This document shows positions 8,008 to 16,999 of a stretch of DNA of 64,000 bases, in pieces; the first letter of the stretch is position 1, and every line of letters begins with the position of its first letter. The stretch comes from Streptomyces sp. SID13031 (lineage in GTDB: Bacteria > Actinomycetota > Actinomycetes > Propionibacteriales > Kribbellaceae). Under the pieces are notes generated by a model, which did not search any database, had not been told where the DNA came from, and was given only the letters and a program-made list of their open reading frames with translations. The stretch covers positions 124,001-188,000 of the forward strand of contig NZ_JAAGLV010000004.1 of assembly GCF_010548305.1 (NCBI RefSeq), in the 5' to 3' direction. Made by a program: the position numbers and the translations under genes.

Positions 8008-8766
8008 ATGCAGCAGGTGGCGGTGGTGACCGGTGGGGGATCCGGGCTCGGGCGGGAGATGGCGCTCGCGCTCGCGGCGGCCGGCTTCCAGGTGACGGTG
8101 ACCGGGCGGACGGAGGCGAAACTCCGCGAGACGGCCGAGGCCGCCGCCGGGGTGGCCGCGGTCGGTGCGGCAGGCGTGGGGGAGGTGCGGACGGCAGTAC
8201 TGGATGTGGTGGATGGCGCTGCCGTCGCTGCCTTCTTCGGGTCGCTGGAGCGGATCGATCTGCTGGTCAACAACGCGGGGACGGGCGCGCCGTCAGCCGC
8301 AGTACAGGACGTGACGGAGGAGGACTGGCGTCGGGTCGTGGACACCAACCTGACGGGGTCGTTCCTCTGCGCGCAGGCTGCCTTCGCGCTGATGCTGCGG
8401 CAGCAGCCGTCGGGTGGGCGGATCATCAACAACGGGTCGATCTCGGCACACACCCCGCGGCCGAACTCGATCGCGTACACGGCCTCGAAGCACGCGATCA
8501 GCGGGTTGACGAAGTCGCTGGAGCTGGAAGGGCGCGCGCACGGGATCACCTGTGGACAGATCGACATCGGCAACGCGGCCACCTCGATGACCGCGAAGAT
8601 GGGCGCGGGGGTACTGCAGCCGGACGGCTCGATCGCGGTGGAGCCGACCTTCGACCCGAGGATCGTCGCCGACTTCGTGGTCCGGATCGCGCAGCTGCCG
8701 ACCGATGTCGCGGTGCCGACGCTGATGGTGATGGCCGCCGGGATGCCGTTCGTGGGGCGGGGCTAG
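8008..8766 (+). CDS. Short-chain dehydrogenase/reductase
   Basis: Classical SDR of 252 residues. The NAD(P) motif TGGGSGLG is near the N-terminus, NNAG follows at about residue 90, and the catalytic set is Ser (NGSIS), Tyr and Lys (YTASK). After the first strand VTGRTEA has an Arg, which suggests NADP(H). GAGGAGG precedes the ATG at a good distance. An Ala/Val/Gly-rich loop (AAAGVAAVGAAGVGE) lengthens the region after the second strand. It is a single gene between the MarR promoter and the ABC exporter. The substrate is unknown. Confidence 0.88.
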   Translation: MQQVAVVTGGGSGLGREMALALAAAGFQVTVTGRTEAKLRETAEAAAGVAAVGAAGVGEVRTAVLDVVDGAAVAAFFGSLERIDLLVNNAGTGAPSAAVQDVTEEDWRRVVDTNLTGSFLCAQAAFALMLRQQPSGGRIINNGSISAHTPRPNSIAYTASKHAISGLTKSLELEGRAHGITCGQIDIGNAATSMTAKMGAGVLQPDGSIAVEPTFDPRIVADFVVRIAQLPTDVAVPTLMVMAAGMPFVGRG

Positions 8767-8808
8767 GACGGCTCCCGAATCGACAAGGGGATTGTCGGTG
8801 GGGCGGTC

Positions 8809-8820
8809 TAGGGTCGGAGG
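8809..8820 (+). promoter_or_regulatory. Leaderless promoter -10 box of the ABC exporter
   Basis: TAGGGT at 8809-8814 stands six bases before the GTG at 8821. The intervening CGGAGG looks like a ribosome site but touches the start codon, which is too close to serve as one. Confidence 0.5.
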
Positions 8821-9768
8821 GTGGAGGAGCTGCGGGAGTCGTTGGTGCGGGCGCGGGGGTTGCGGAAGTCCTACGGGGACTTCGAGGCCGTCGCGGGGAT
8901 CGACCTGGACGTCTGGAAAGGGGAGGCCTTCGGGTTCCTCGGGCCCAACGGCGCGGGCAAGTCGTCGACGATGCGGATGATCGGGGCGGTCTCGCCGGTC
9001 AGCGGTGGCGAGTTGCGGATCCTCGGGATGGATCCGGGCGCCGACGGCCCGGCGATCCGGGCGCGGCTGGGGGTGTGCCCGCAGGACGACACGCTCGACG
9101 TCGAGCTGTCCGTGCACGAGAACCTGACGGTCTACGGCCGGTACTTCGGGCTGAGCCGGGCCGAGTGCCGGGAGCGCGCCGACGAGCTGCTCGAGTTCGT
9201 CGCGCTGACCGAGAAGGCCAAGGTCAAGGTCGACGAGCTGTCGGGCGGGATGAAGCGGCGGCTGACGATCGCCCGGTCGCTGGTGAGCAAGCCCGACCTG
9301 TTGCTGCTGGACGAGCCGACCACCGGGCTGGACCCGCAGGCGCGGCATCTCCTCTGGGACAAGCTGTTCCGGCTCAAGCAGGACGGCGTCACGCTCATCA
9401 TCACCACGCACTACATGGACGAGGCCGAGCAGCTGTGCGACCGGCTGGTCGTGATGGACGCCGGCAAGATCGCCGCCGAGGGGTCGCCGGCCGAGCTGAT
9501 CCGGGACTACTCGACCCGCGAGGTGACCGAGCTCCGGTTCGGACCGGAGGTGATGATCGCCGACCACGACGCGCTCGCGGGCAAGGTGGCCGACCTCGCG
9601 CAGCGGATCGAGGTACTGCCCGACCGGCTGTTGCTCTACACCGATGACGGTGAGCGCGCGGTCGCGGCCGTGCACGAGCGGGGGCTGCAGCCGGCGGCCG
9701 TGCTCGTCCGCCGGTCGACGCTGGAAGACGTGTTCCTGCGGCTGACCGGCCGGACGCTGGTCGACTGA
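8821..9768 (+). CDS. ABC exporter ATPase (DrrA-like)
   Basis: ATP-binding subunit, 315 residues, of a DrrAB/NodIJ-type drug or glycolipid exporter. Walker A GPNGAGKSS, Q-loop CPQDD, signature LSGGMKRRL, Walker B LLLLDEPTTGLD and the H-switch TTHYMDEAEQL are all present, so it should be active. The C-terminal ~85 residues form the regulatory domain seen in DrrA-like proteins. The stop overlaps the start of the first permease by one base (TGATG), and the same happens between the two permeases: a tight three-gene operon. Confidence 0.93.
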   Translation: MEELRESLVRARGLRKSYGDFEAVAGIDLDVWKGEAFGFLGPNGAGKSSTMRMIGAVSPVSGGELRILGMDPGADGPAIRARLGVCPQDDTLDVELSVHENLTVYGRYFGLSRAECRERADELLEFVALTEKAKVKVDELSGGMKRRLTIARSLVSKPDLLLLDEPTTGLDPQARHLLWDKLFRLKQDGVTLIITTHYMDEAEQLCDRLVVMDAGKIAAEGSPAELIRDYSTREVTELRFGPEVMIADHDALAGKVADLAQRIEVLPDRLLLYTDDGERAVAAVHERGLQPAAVLVRRSTLEDVFLRLTGRTLVD

Positions 9769-10553
9769 TGGCCGTCCTCGTGGTGGAGAACGGCCGTCGC
9801 CAGCTCGACTATTGGCTCACGGTCTACAAGCGCACCTGGAAGGGCAGCCTGGTCACCAGTTTCCTGCTGCCGCTGCTCTACCTGGCCGCGATGGGGATCG
9901 GGCTCGGCTCGTTCGTCGACAGCAACGGCTCGGGTGCGCTCGGGGGCGTCAGCTACCTGCAGTTCATCGCACCGGGGTTGCTCGCCGCGACCGCGCTGCA
10001 GATCGCGGTCGGCGAGTCGACGTACCCGGTGATGGGCGGGATCAAGTGGCACAAGACCTACTTCTCGATGGTCTCGACGCCGCTGCGGCCGGCCGACGTG
10101 ATGTACGGGCAGCTTGCCTTCATCGCCTTCCGGGTCGTCACCACCTGCGCAGTGTTCGTCGCGGTGATCGCCGCGTTCGGTGGGCTGAAGACGGCCTGGG
10201 GTGTGCTCGGCCTGCCGGTCGCCCTGCTCGTCGGGATGGCCGTCTCGGCGCCGGTCTGCGCGTTGGCGGCCGGGCTCGACAACGACTCCGGCTTCGCGAT
10301 GATCTACCGGTTCGGCGTCGTCCCGGCGTTCCTGTTCTCCGGCGCGTTCTTCCCGGTCTCGCAACTGCCGGACTGGATCGAGTGGCTCGCGTACCTGAGC
10401 CCGTTGTGGCACGGCGTCGAGCTGTCGCGTGACCTCAGCCTCGGCACGGTCGAGCTGCTGCCCGCGCTCGGCAACCTCGCCTACCTGGCGGCGTGGTTCG
10501 CCGTCGGCACCTGGCTCGCGGTGCGCGCCCTGACCCGGAGGCTGATCAGCTGA
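9768..10553 (+). CDS. ABC-2 type permease, first subunit
   Basis: Membrane subunit, 261 residues, with six hydrophobic segments (such as SLVTSFLLPLLYLAAMGIGLGSFV and VVTTCAVFVAVIAAFGGL). The ABC-2 signature region GVVPAFLFSGAFFPVSQLPDWIEWLAYLSPLWHGVELSRDL is near the C-terminus. It lies between the ATPase and a second permease with one-base overlaps on both sides, so the transporter is probably a heterodimeric channel driven by an ATPase pair. Confidence 0.92.
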   Translation: MAVLVVENGRRQLDYWLTVYKRTWKGSLVTSFLLPLLYLAAMGIGLGSFVDSNGSGALGGVSYLQFIAPGLLAATALQIAVGESTYPVMGGIKWHKTYFSMVSTPLRPADVMYGQLAFIAFRVVTTCAVFVAVIAAFGGLKTAWGVLGLPVALLVGMAVSAPVCALAAGLDNDSGFAMIYRFGVVPAFLFSGAFFPVSQLPDWIEWLAYLSPLWHGVELSRDLSLGTVELLPALGNLAYLAAWFAVGTWLAVRALTRRLIS

Positions 10554-11356
10554 TGGCGACCCTCACCGCCCGCGTCGTACCATTGCCGATCAGGCCCGGC
10601 AACGGCCGCACCCTGGTCGAGCGGAACTTCCTGGTCTACCGCCGGTCCTGGATCGTCTTCGTCTCCGGCTTCTTCGAGCCGGTCTTCTACCTGCTCTCGA
10701 TCGGCGTCGGCGTCGCCCAGCTGGTCGGCGACTTCACCCTGGCCGACGGCACCGTGATCGGGTACGCCGCGTTCGTCGCGCCGGCGATGCTGGCCAGCTC
10801 GGCGATGAACGGCGCGATCTTCGACTCGACGTACAACATCTTCTTCCGGATGAAGTACGCCAGACTGTACGACTCGATGCTCGCCACTCCGCTGCGGCCG
10901 TGGGACGTCGCGACCGGCGAGGTGACCTGGGCGTTGCTGCGAGGCGCGTGTTACTCGGCGATGTTCATCCTGGTGATGCTCGCGCTCGGGCTGGTCCAGT
11001 CCTGGTGGGCGCTGCTCGCGCTACCGGTGGCGGTGCTGCTCGGGTATGCGTTCGCCGGCGCGGGGATGGCGCTGACCACGTTCATGCGGAGCTGGCAGGA
11101 CTTCGAGTTCGTGCAGCTGGCGACGATGCCGATGTTCCTGTTCTCGGCGACCTTCTATCCGATCGAGACCTACCCGGGCTACATCCGCTGGCTGGTCGAG
11201 ATCACTCCGCTCTACCAGGGCGTCGCCCTGGAACGCGCCCTCACCACCGGCGCGGTCAGCTGGACCCTGCTGATCAACGCCCTGTACCTCGCGGTGATGG
11301 GTACTGCGGGCATGTACGTCGCCTCCCGCCGCCTCGGCAAACTCCTCCTCAAGTAA
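10553..11356 (+). CDS. ABC-2 type permease, second subunit
   Basis: Membrane subunit of 267 residues, related to the first permease but clearly diverged. It has the same six-helix plan and the motif MPMFLFSATFYPIETYPGYIRWLVEITPLYQGVALERAL. The start is the ATG at 10553 in a TGATG overlap; a longer reading frame upstream lies inside the previous gene. The 3' end overlaps the convergent kinase-fold gene by eight bases, leaving no room for a terminator between them. Confidence 0.92.
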   Translation: MATLTARVVPLPIRPGNGRTLVERNFLVYRRSWIVFVSGFFEPVFYLLSIGVGVAQLVGDFTLADGTVIGYAAFVAPAMLASSAMNGAIFDSTYNIFFRMKYARLYDSMLATPLRPWDVATGEVTWALLRGACYSAMFILVMLALGLVQSWWALLALPVAVLLGYAFAGAGMALTTFMRSWQDFEFVQLATMPMFLFSATFYPIETYPGYIRWLVEITPLYQGVALERALTTGAVSWTLLINALYLAVMGTAGMYVASRRLGKLLLK

Positions 11357-12626
11357 GCAGACCGCGCAACCACCCGGTGGCGCCACGGACCATGGCCTCG
11401 GCGCTCGGCCCGGACACGTGGTCGGACAGATGCAGCGAGGTCATCGTCTGGTGGAGCGCGCCCAGCTCCTCGGCCAACTCGAGTGCCCGACACAGCGAAG
11501 CAGGCGAGGCATAGGTCTCCCACTCGGCCAGGTAGGCGTCCTTCAATCGTGGATCGGTCGAGATCGGCGACCGCTTCTCGACGAAGGTGACCAGGTCGAG
11601 GAACGGATGCGACACCGCCGCGTCGGTCCAGTCGAAGGCGAGCACCTTGCCATCCCGTACTGCGAGATTGCGCGGATGCAGATCGCCATGCAGCAGCGTC
11701 TCCGGTACGCCGATCGCCGCCAGCTCGCTGATTGCCTCACGCAACTGATCGGCCCGCTGCGGCAGCTTCGCGCGCTCGGCGGGCTCTAGTCGCTCGGTCG
11801 CCGGGTTCGGCCCGAAGAGCCGGTCGAGCTCGCGATCCAGCACCGTCAGCCGTCGATCGACGCAGCTGAACGACAGCAACCGATCCGCCTCATCCGCGAA
11901 GCTGCGCTGCAACCGCGCATGCCCCCGCAAGGAGTCGATCCACAGCGAGACGTCTGGCTCCCGAGCCAGCGCCGGACCGAGATCGGGAAGCAGCATCCAG
12001 GCGCGCTCCTCGTCGATCGCCAGTGGAGCGGGCACCTCGCCGGGCCGCGCCTCGGACAACCTCTGGAGCAACAGCGGCTCATGCGCGAACAGCAGCGGCA
12101 ACGCGTCGGCCCGAGCCGGCCGAATCGTGCTCGAATGGGCAAGCGCCTTGAAGTACACGTCGCCCTTGGTGGTCGGGCAGCGCAGCACGTTCGACAATCC
12201 CCACGACCGCACCTGATCCGGTACACCGGTCCGCGGGGTGCCCGCCGCAGCGAGCTGCTCGTCGATCCACGGCATCGCCTCGGCGTACCAGTCCGGCCTC
12301 GTCCAAGCAGGCGTCACGGGAGAGTCTGTGGGCAACGCAAGATGCGTGCGCGCGGCCTCGACCAGTGGGTGGTCGAAAGACGAAACCCACCGCGCCTCAG
12401 GCGGGACAGAGCCGATGCTCACCATCAGGTAGGCCGTCTTGCCCGGCCGGTCGTCGAGACACGTCAGTACGCACGCCTCGATCCCCAGCTGCTCGCGCAA
12501 CGCCCGCACCGGGGCATCGACATCGAAGAACCAGAACTCGTCCGCGACCGATACCTCGGGAAGCCCAGAAGGCAACACCAGAAGGGTTTCGCCGTCCGGA
12601 CCCACCACCACCGCCGTGACTCTCAC
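11349..12626 (-). CDS. APH-fold phosphotransferase with Nudix-like N-terminal domain
   Basis: A 425-residue protein. The C-terminal ~270 residues are an aminoglycoside-phosphotransferase-like kinase: the catalytic loop LLHGDLHPRNLAV and the metal-binding AFDWTDAAVSHPFLDLV. The N-terminal ~100 residues (VTAVVVGPDGETLLV...FWFFDVDAPVRALREQLGIEACV) look like a degenerate Nudix strand-helix unit in which the REx2EE box is not complete. The start GTG at 12626 has GGGAGG in front; the longer frame to 12773 has no support. The substrate is unknown; antibiotic, choline-like or sugar alcohols are all possible. Confidence 0.8.
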   Translation of the reverse strand: MRVTAVVVGPDGETLLVLPSGLPEVSVADEFWFFDVDAPVRALREQLGIEACVLTCLDDRPGKTAYLMVSIGSVPPEARWVSSFDHPLVEAARTHLALPTDSPVTPAWTRPDWYAEAMPWIDEQLAAAGTPRTGVPDQVRSWGLSNVLRCPTTKGDVYFKALAHSSTIRPARADALPLLFAHEPLLLQRLSEARPGEVPAPLAIDEERAWMLLPDLGPALAREPDVSLWIDSLRGHARLQRSFADEADRLLSFSCVDRRLTVLDRELDRLFGPNPATERLEPAERAKLPQRADQLREAISELAAIGVPETLLHGDLHPRNLAVRDGKVLAFDWTDAAVSHPFLDLVTFVEKRSPISTDPRLKDAYLAEWETYASPASLCRALELAEELGALHQTMTSLHLSDHVSGPSAEAMVRGATGWLRGLLT

Positions 12627-12720
12627 AGCACCTCCCGTCACCGTTCGCAGCGTACTTGGTGAACGTTTTCCGGCGTACCGAATTACTCCTGGTAGCTGAC
12701 CGCAACCATTCGGTCGCGCG

Positions 12721-13530
12721 GTGCGTCCGAGCTCTATGTTCAAAGCTTTCAGAGCGCGGATGCGCCGGATCAAGGATCAGCTGGCCTTGCTGGAGCAGCT
12801 GAGAGCACCACTCGAAGAACTGCCCGGTGGCCAGCACCAGTGGATCCAGGACTCGATGGACTGGTTCGTCGAGCAGTTCGGGCGCGACGTCCTGAGGCGC
12901 CCGATCGCCCTGCCCTCCACCTTCATCCCGGCCGGGTACGACGGCTCGGAGGCGGCGGCGCGCGAATTGTTCGAGCAGGTCCGAGAGTGGATGGGGGTGC
13001 CGGCCGGACAGCTCGCGGTGCGCTTCGACCTGGACGATCTCGACCCTGGGCTCGTCCGGACCAGGCCGAGGCCCGAGCTGGCCGGCGCGACCAGGCTGCG
13101 CTTTGGACTGTGGGTGCCGGGCAAGAACGGGAACACCGTCTACTCCAGCGCACGGCTGCTCGGTGAGCCGACCGTCCTGGTGGCGAACTTCGCCCACGAG
13201 ATCGGCCACGAACTGCTGGTCGGCGCCCGCCGGATCAGCAGCGCCCGGCCGGACCAGGAGTCGCTGACCGATCTGCTCGCGGTCTTCCAGGGCTTCGGCA
13301 TCTTCCTGGCCAACGCATCCTTCGGCCAGCTGCCCGGTGGCGAGCGCAACGCCACGATGGCGATGTTCTACCTCCGCGAACGCGCCCTCAGCGACGCCCT
13401 CGCGTACTACGCCTTCCGCCAGGACGTCCAAGAGGTCCCGCCCTGGGAGGACGAGCTCGACTGGCCGGTACGGATCGGCCTGGTCGCCAGGCTGGAAAAA
13501 CTCCAGGACGCGGCACAGCCAGGTAAATAA
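12721..13530 (+). CDS. HExxH-containing hypothetical protein
   Basis: A 269-residue soluble protein with an Arg/Lys-rich N-terminus. The stretch VLVANFAHEIGHELLVG near residue 160 contains HEIGH, the zincin metal-binding and catalytic motif, followed by acidic residues (QESLTD) that could give the third ligand. I do not recognise the family. There is no signal peptide, so if it is a protease it acts in the cytoplasm. The start is uncertain: GTG at 12721 and ATG at 12736 both lack a clear ribosome site. The gene is divergent from the kinase-fold gene (94-base gap) and is followed at once by ilvA. Confidence 0.75.
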   Translation: MRPSSMFKAFRARMRRIKDQLALLEQLRAPLEELPGGQHQWIQDSMDWFVEQFGRDVLRRPIALPSTFIPAGYDGSEAAARELFEQVREWMGVPAGQLAVRFDLDDLDPGLVRTRPRPELAGATRLRFGLWVPGKNGNTVYSSARLLGEPTVLVANFAHEIGHELLVGARRISSARPDQESLTDLLAVFQGFGIFLANASFGQLPGGERNATMAMFYLRERALSDALAYYAFRQDVQEVPPWEDELDWPVRIGLVARLEKLQDAAQPGK

Positions 13531-13554
13531 GCACCCATAACAGCCAGTCGCGCC

Positions 13555-13567
13555 TAATGTGGGAGAG
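13555..13567 (+). promoter_or_regulatory. Leaderless promoter -10 box of ilvA
   Basis: TAATGT at 13555-13560 stands seven bases before the GTG at 13568. Confidence 0.55.
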
Positions 13568-14773
13568 GTGAGCATCACTGCGGCTGAGATTGCCCGGGCA
13601 GCGGATCTGTTGCACGACGTGGTGGCGCCGACCCCGCTGGAGTACTCGCGCTGGTTGAGCGACCTCGTCGGCGGCGACGTGTTCCTCAAGTGCGAGAACC
13701 TGCAGCGGACCGGCTCGTTCAAGCTGCGCGGCGCCTACGTCCGGATGGCCCGGTTGTCGAAGAAGGAGCGCGCGCAGGGCGTGGTCGCGGCGAGCGCCGG
13801 GAACCACGCGCAGGGGGTCGCGCTCGCGGCGCAGCTGCTCGGGATCAAAGCGACGGTGTTCATGCCGCACGGCGCGCCGATCCCCAAGGAGAAGGCGACC
13901 CGCGCGTACGGCGCCGAGATCCGCTTCGTCGGTACGTCGATCGACGACTGCCTGACCGCGGCGCGCGAGTTCGAGGCGGAGACCGGGGCGATCCTGATCC
14001 ATCCGTTCGACCACCGCGACATCGTCGCCGGGCAGGCGACCACCGGGCTGGAGATCGTCGAGCAGTGCCCGCAGGTACGGACCGTCGTCGTACCGACCGG
14101 TGGCGGCGGCCTGATCGCGGGGATCGCGCTCGCGATGCAACGCGACGGGATGCCGATCGAGGTCGTCGGCGTCCAGGCGAAGGGCGCCGCGGCATACCCC
14201 GAATCCTTGCGCCGGGGCGAGCCCGTGCAGCTCGGCAAGATGGTCACGATGGCCGACGGGATCGCGGTCGGGCTGCCCGGTACGGTGCCGTTCGCCGCGA
14301 TCCAGCAGCACGTCAGCGGCGTACTGACCGTCGACGAGAACTCGTTGTCGAAGGCACTGCTGCTGATCCTCGAACGCGCCAAGCTGGTGGTCGAGCCTGC
14401 GGGCGCGGCCGCCGTGGCCGCAGTACTGGACGACCCGAAGCGGTTCAAGCCACCGGTCGTCGTGGTGCTGTCCGGCGGCAACATCGACCCGCTGCTGCTG
14501 ATGCGGGTGATCCGGCACGGCATGGCCGCGGCAGGCCGGTACCTGTCGCTGCGGGTCCGTATCCCCGACACCCCGGGCGGGCTGGCGACGCTGCTCGGCC
14601 GGCTCGCCGAGGTGGAGGCCAACATCATCGAGGTGCTGCACGAGCGCATCTCGGAAACGCTCAACCTGGACGAGGTCGAGGTCGCGTTGCAGCTCGAGAC
14701 CCGGGGTGAGGACCACCGCGCGCGGGTGTTGGCGAGTCTGAGCACCAATGGGTACACGTACACGCTCAACTGA
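13568..14773 (+). CDS. ilvA: Threonine ammonia-lyase (threonine dehydratase)
   Basis: PLP enzyme that deaminates threonine to 2-oxobutanoate, the first step towards isoleucine, or degrades it. 401 residues. The PLP lysine is in GSFKLRGAY (about K52); SAGNHAQGVA and the phosphate loop TGGGGLIAG are typical. The C-terminal ~80 residues (LSLRVRIPDTPGGLATLLGRLAEVEANIIEVLHERI) form one ACT-like regulatory domain, as in the shorter, catabolic-type enzymes. A GTG at 13559 lies inside the -10 box, so I prefer the GTG at 13568. The binding-protein gene follows after ten bases. Confidence 0.92.
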   Translation: MSITAAEIARAADLLHDVVAPTPLEYSRWLSDLVGGDVFLKCENLQRTGSFKLRGAYVRMARLSKKERAQGVVAASAGNHAQGVALAAQLLGIKATVFMPHGAPIPKEKATRAYGAEIRFVGTSIDDCLTAAREFEAETGAILIHPFDHRDIVAGQATTGLEIVEQCPQVRTVVVPTGGGGLIAGIALAMQRDGMPIEVVGVQAKGAAAYPESLRRGEPVQLGKMVTMADGIAVGLPGTVPFAAIQQHVSGVLTVDENSLSKALLLILERAKLVVEPAGAAAVAAVLDDPKRFKPPVVVVLSGGNIDPLLLMRVIRHGMAAAGRYLSLRVRIPDTPGGLATLLGRLAEVEANIIEVLHERISETLNLDEVEVALQLETRGEDHRARVLASLSTNGYTYTLN

Positions 14774-14783
14774 GGAGTCCCCA

Positions 14784-16124
14784 GTGAAGGTCCCAGTCGC
14801 TCTTGCCACCGCAGCTCTGTTGCTGACAGCAGCCTGTACGCCGGGCTCCGACAACCCGGGTGGGGCCGCGAGCGCGCCCAGCACGGTGAAGACCGACGCG
14901 GCCGCACTGGGCGACGTGTCGCTGACCGTCTGGGACCAGGAGGTCCGCGGTGGCCAGGCGGCGCAGATGGCCGAGCTCAACAAGCAGTTCCAGGCGAAGT
15001 ACCCGAATATCAAGCTCAAGCGCGTCTCGCGGTCCTTCGACGACCTGAAGACGACGCTGCGGCTCGCGTTGTCCGGCAATGACGCGCCGGACGTAGTACA
15101 GGCGAACAACGGGCGCTCGGACATGGGGGAGTTCGTCAAGGCCGGGCAGCTGGTTCCGCTGGACAAGTGGGCGGACGCCTACAAGTGGAAGGACCGCTAT
15201 CCGGCGTCGGTGCTGCAGTACTCGCGGTACTCCGAGGACGGCAAGACCTTCGGCGAGGGCAACCTCTACGGCATGCCGCAGGTCGGCGAGGTCGTCGGCA
15301 TCTACTACAACAAGACCAAGCTCGCCGCGCTCGGGCTGGAGCCGCCGAGGACCTGGGGTGACTTCGAGAACGCGCTGGGCAAGGCGAAGGCGGCCGGCGA
15401 GCTGCCGATGCAGTTCGGCAACCTCGACAAGTGGCCGGCCATCCATGTCTTCGGCACCGTGCAGGACAAGAACGTGCCGGCCCAGCAGATCACCACGCTC
15501 GCCTTCGGGCGGCCGGGCGCTTCCTGGAAGACAACGGAGAACACGAAGGCCGCTGAGACTTTGGTGTCCTGGGTGGACAAGGGCTACTTCAACCAGGGCT
15601 TCAACGGGCAGGGGTACGACCCGGCCTGGCAGGACTTCGGCAAGGGCAAGGGGCTGTTCCTGATCGCCGGCACCTGGCTGCAGGCCGACCTGCAGAAGGC
15701 GCTGGGCGACAAGGTCGGCTTCATGCTGCCGCCGGGTGTGTCTGCCGATGAGAAGCCGGTGGTGACCGGTGGCACCGGCCTGCCGTTCGCCGTGACCAGT
15801 AAGGCGAAGAACCCGGACGCGGCCGCGGCGTACCTCAACTTCATCACCAGCCAGGACGCGATGAAGGTCCTCACCAGCACGGGCAACCTGCCCATCGCGG
15901 ACACCTCGGCACAGCAGGCGCCGGCCGGGCTCGCGGCCGACATCTTCACGGCCTTCGGTACGGCGGTCGGCAAGGAGGGGCTGGTCCCGTACCTCGACTA
16001 CGCGACGCCGACGATGTACGACACCCTCGGTGCCGCGTTGCAGGACCTGCTCGCGAAGAAGGCGACCCCGCAGCAGTTCGTCGACAAGATCGAGGCCGAC
16101 TACAGCAAGTTCTCCGGCAAGTGA
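14784..16124 (+). CDS. Sugar ABC transporter substrate-binding lipoprotein
   Basis: Extracellular solute-binding protein, family 1 (MalE-like), 446 residues. The signal peptide VPVALATAALLLTAAC ends in a lipobox (LTAAC), so the mature protein is anchored to the outer face of the membrane. Family features include SLTVWDQE, the NDAPDVVQANNG segment, and YGMPQVGEVVGIYYNKTKL. GAGGAG lies just before the GTG start at 14784. The stop overlaps the first permease (GTGA). The sugar cannot be told; oligosaccharides or N-acetyl sugars are usual. Confidence 0.92.
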   Translation: MKVPVALATAALLLTAACTPGSDNPGGAASAPSTVKTDAAALGDVSLTVWDQEVRGGQAAQMAELNKQFQAKYPNIKLKRVSRSFDDLKTTLRLALSGNDAPDVVQANNGRSDMGEFVKAGQLVPLDKWADAYKWKDRYPASVLQYSRYSEDGKTFGEGNLYGMPQVGEVVGIYYNKTKLAALGLEPPRTWGDFENALGKAKAAGELPMQFGNLDKWPAIHVFGTVQDKNVPAQQITTLAFGRPGASWKTTENTKAAETLVSWVDKGYFNQGFNGQGYDPAWQDFGKGKGLFLIAGTWLQADLQKALGDKVGFMLPPGVSADEKPVVTGGTGLPFAVTSKAKNPDAAAAYLNFITSQDAMKVLTSTGNLPIADTSAQQAPAGLAADIFTAFGTAVGKEGLVPYLDYATPTMYDTLGAALQDLLAKKATPQQFVDKIEADYSKFSGK

Positions 16125-16999
16125 GCTCACCGCCCGGCGAACCGCGCAAGATCGGCTATCTCTACATCCTGCCCGCGTTTCTCGTCTACGGAGCCTTCCT
16201 GCTCTATCCGCTCGGCCGGGCGGTTCACCTGTCCCTGTTCGAGTGGGACGGGATCTCACTCGGGAAGTTCGTTGGCCTGAGCAACTATGCCGACGTCGTC
16301 GCGGACGCCGGGCTGCGCGCGGCGTTCCTGCACGCGCTGGTGCTGATCATCTTCTACTCGGTACTACCGGTGGTGATCGGGCTGGCGCTGGCGTCGGTGC
16401 TGCAGCGGGCCAAGGTGCGCGGGCTGGGGTTCTTCCGGACCGTCGTATTCCTGCCGCAGGTGATCGCGATGGTGGTCGTCGCGGTCTCGTGGCGCCACAT
16501 CTACGCGCCCGACGGGCCTTTGAACGACGTACTGCGCGCCATCGGGCTCGACTCGCTCGCCCGGGGCTGGCTGGGGGACTACACGTTCGCCTTGCCGGCC
16601 GTCGGGGTGATCGGGACGTGGTTCGAGACCGGGCTGGTCACCGTGTTGCTGCTGGCGGGGATGGCCCGGATTCCCCGCGAGCGGTACGAGGCAGCCAGGC
16701 TTGATGGGGCAGGCGCGTTTGCTGAGTTCTTCGCTGTCGTGCTGCCCGCAGTACGGGGTGAGATCGCCGTCGCGGTGACGTTGACGGTGATCGCGGCACT
16801 GCGCACTTTCGACCTGGTCTACGTCACGACGAGTGGTGGGCCGGGGAATTCGACCAGCGTTCCGTCGTACGAGGTCTATCACCGGGCCTTCGAGCTCGGC
16901 CAGGTCGGTTCGGCGGCGGCGATCGGGGTCTGCCTGACGGTGCTGATCTTCGTGATCACACTGGGCGTCAACCGGCTGGCGGATCGGGGTACGGCGTGA
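16121..16999 (+). CDS. Sugar ABC transporter permease (MalF type)
   Basis: CUT1-family inner-membrane permease of 292 residues with six helices. The ATPase-contact EAA motif is EAARLDGAGAFAEFFAVVLPAV. The start GTG lies in the four-base overlap GTGA with the binding-protein gene, and its own end overlaps the next permease in the same way. Confidence 0.93.
   Translation: MSSPPGEPRKIGYLYILPAFLVYGAFLLYPLGRAVHLSLFEWDGISLGKFVGLSNYADVVADAGLRAAFLHALVLIIFYSVLPVVIGLALASVLQRAKVRGLGFFRTVVFLPQVIAMVVVAVSWRHIYAPDGPLNDVLRAIGLDSLARGWLGDYTFALPAVGVIGTWFETGLVTVLLLAGMARIPRERYEAARLDGAGAFAEFFAVVLPAVRGEIAVAVTLTVIAALRTFDLVYVTTSGGPGNSTSVPSYEVYHRAFELGQVGSAAAIGVCLTVLIFVITLGVNRLADRGTA

Noticed and set aside
7920..9647. 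A 575-codon forward frame over the SDR and ABC ATPase genes
   Set aside because: Arg/Gly-rich shadow in another frame of two clear genes with full catalytic motifs.
13388..15166. A 592-codon reverse frame over ilvA
   Set aside because: Low-complexity antisense product opposite a complete PLP enzyme.
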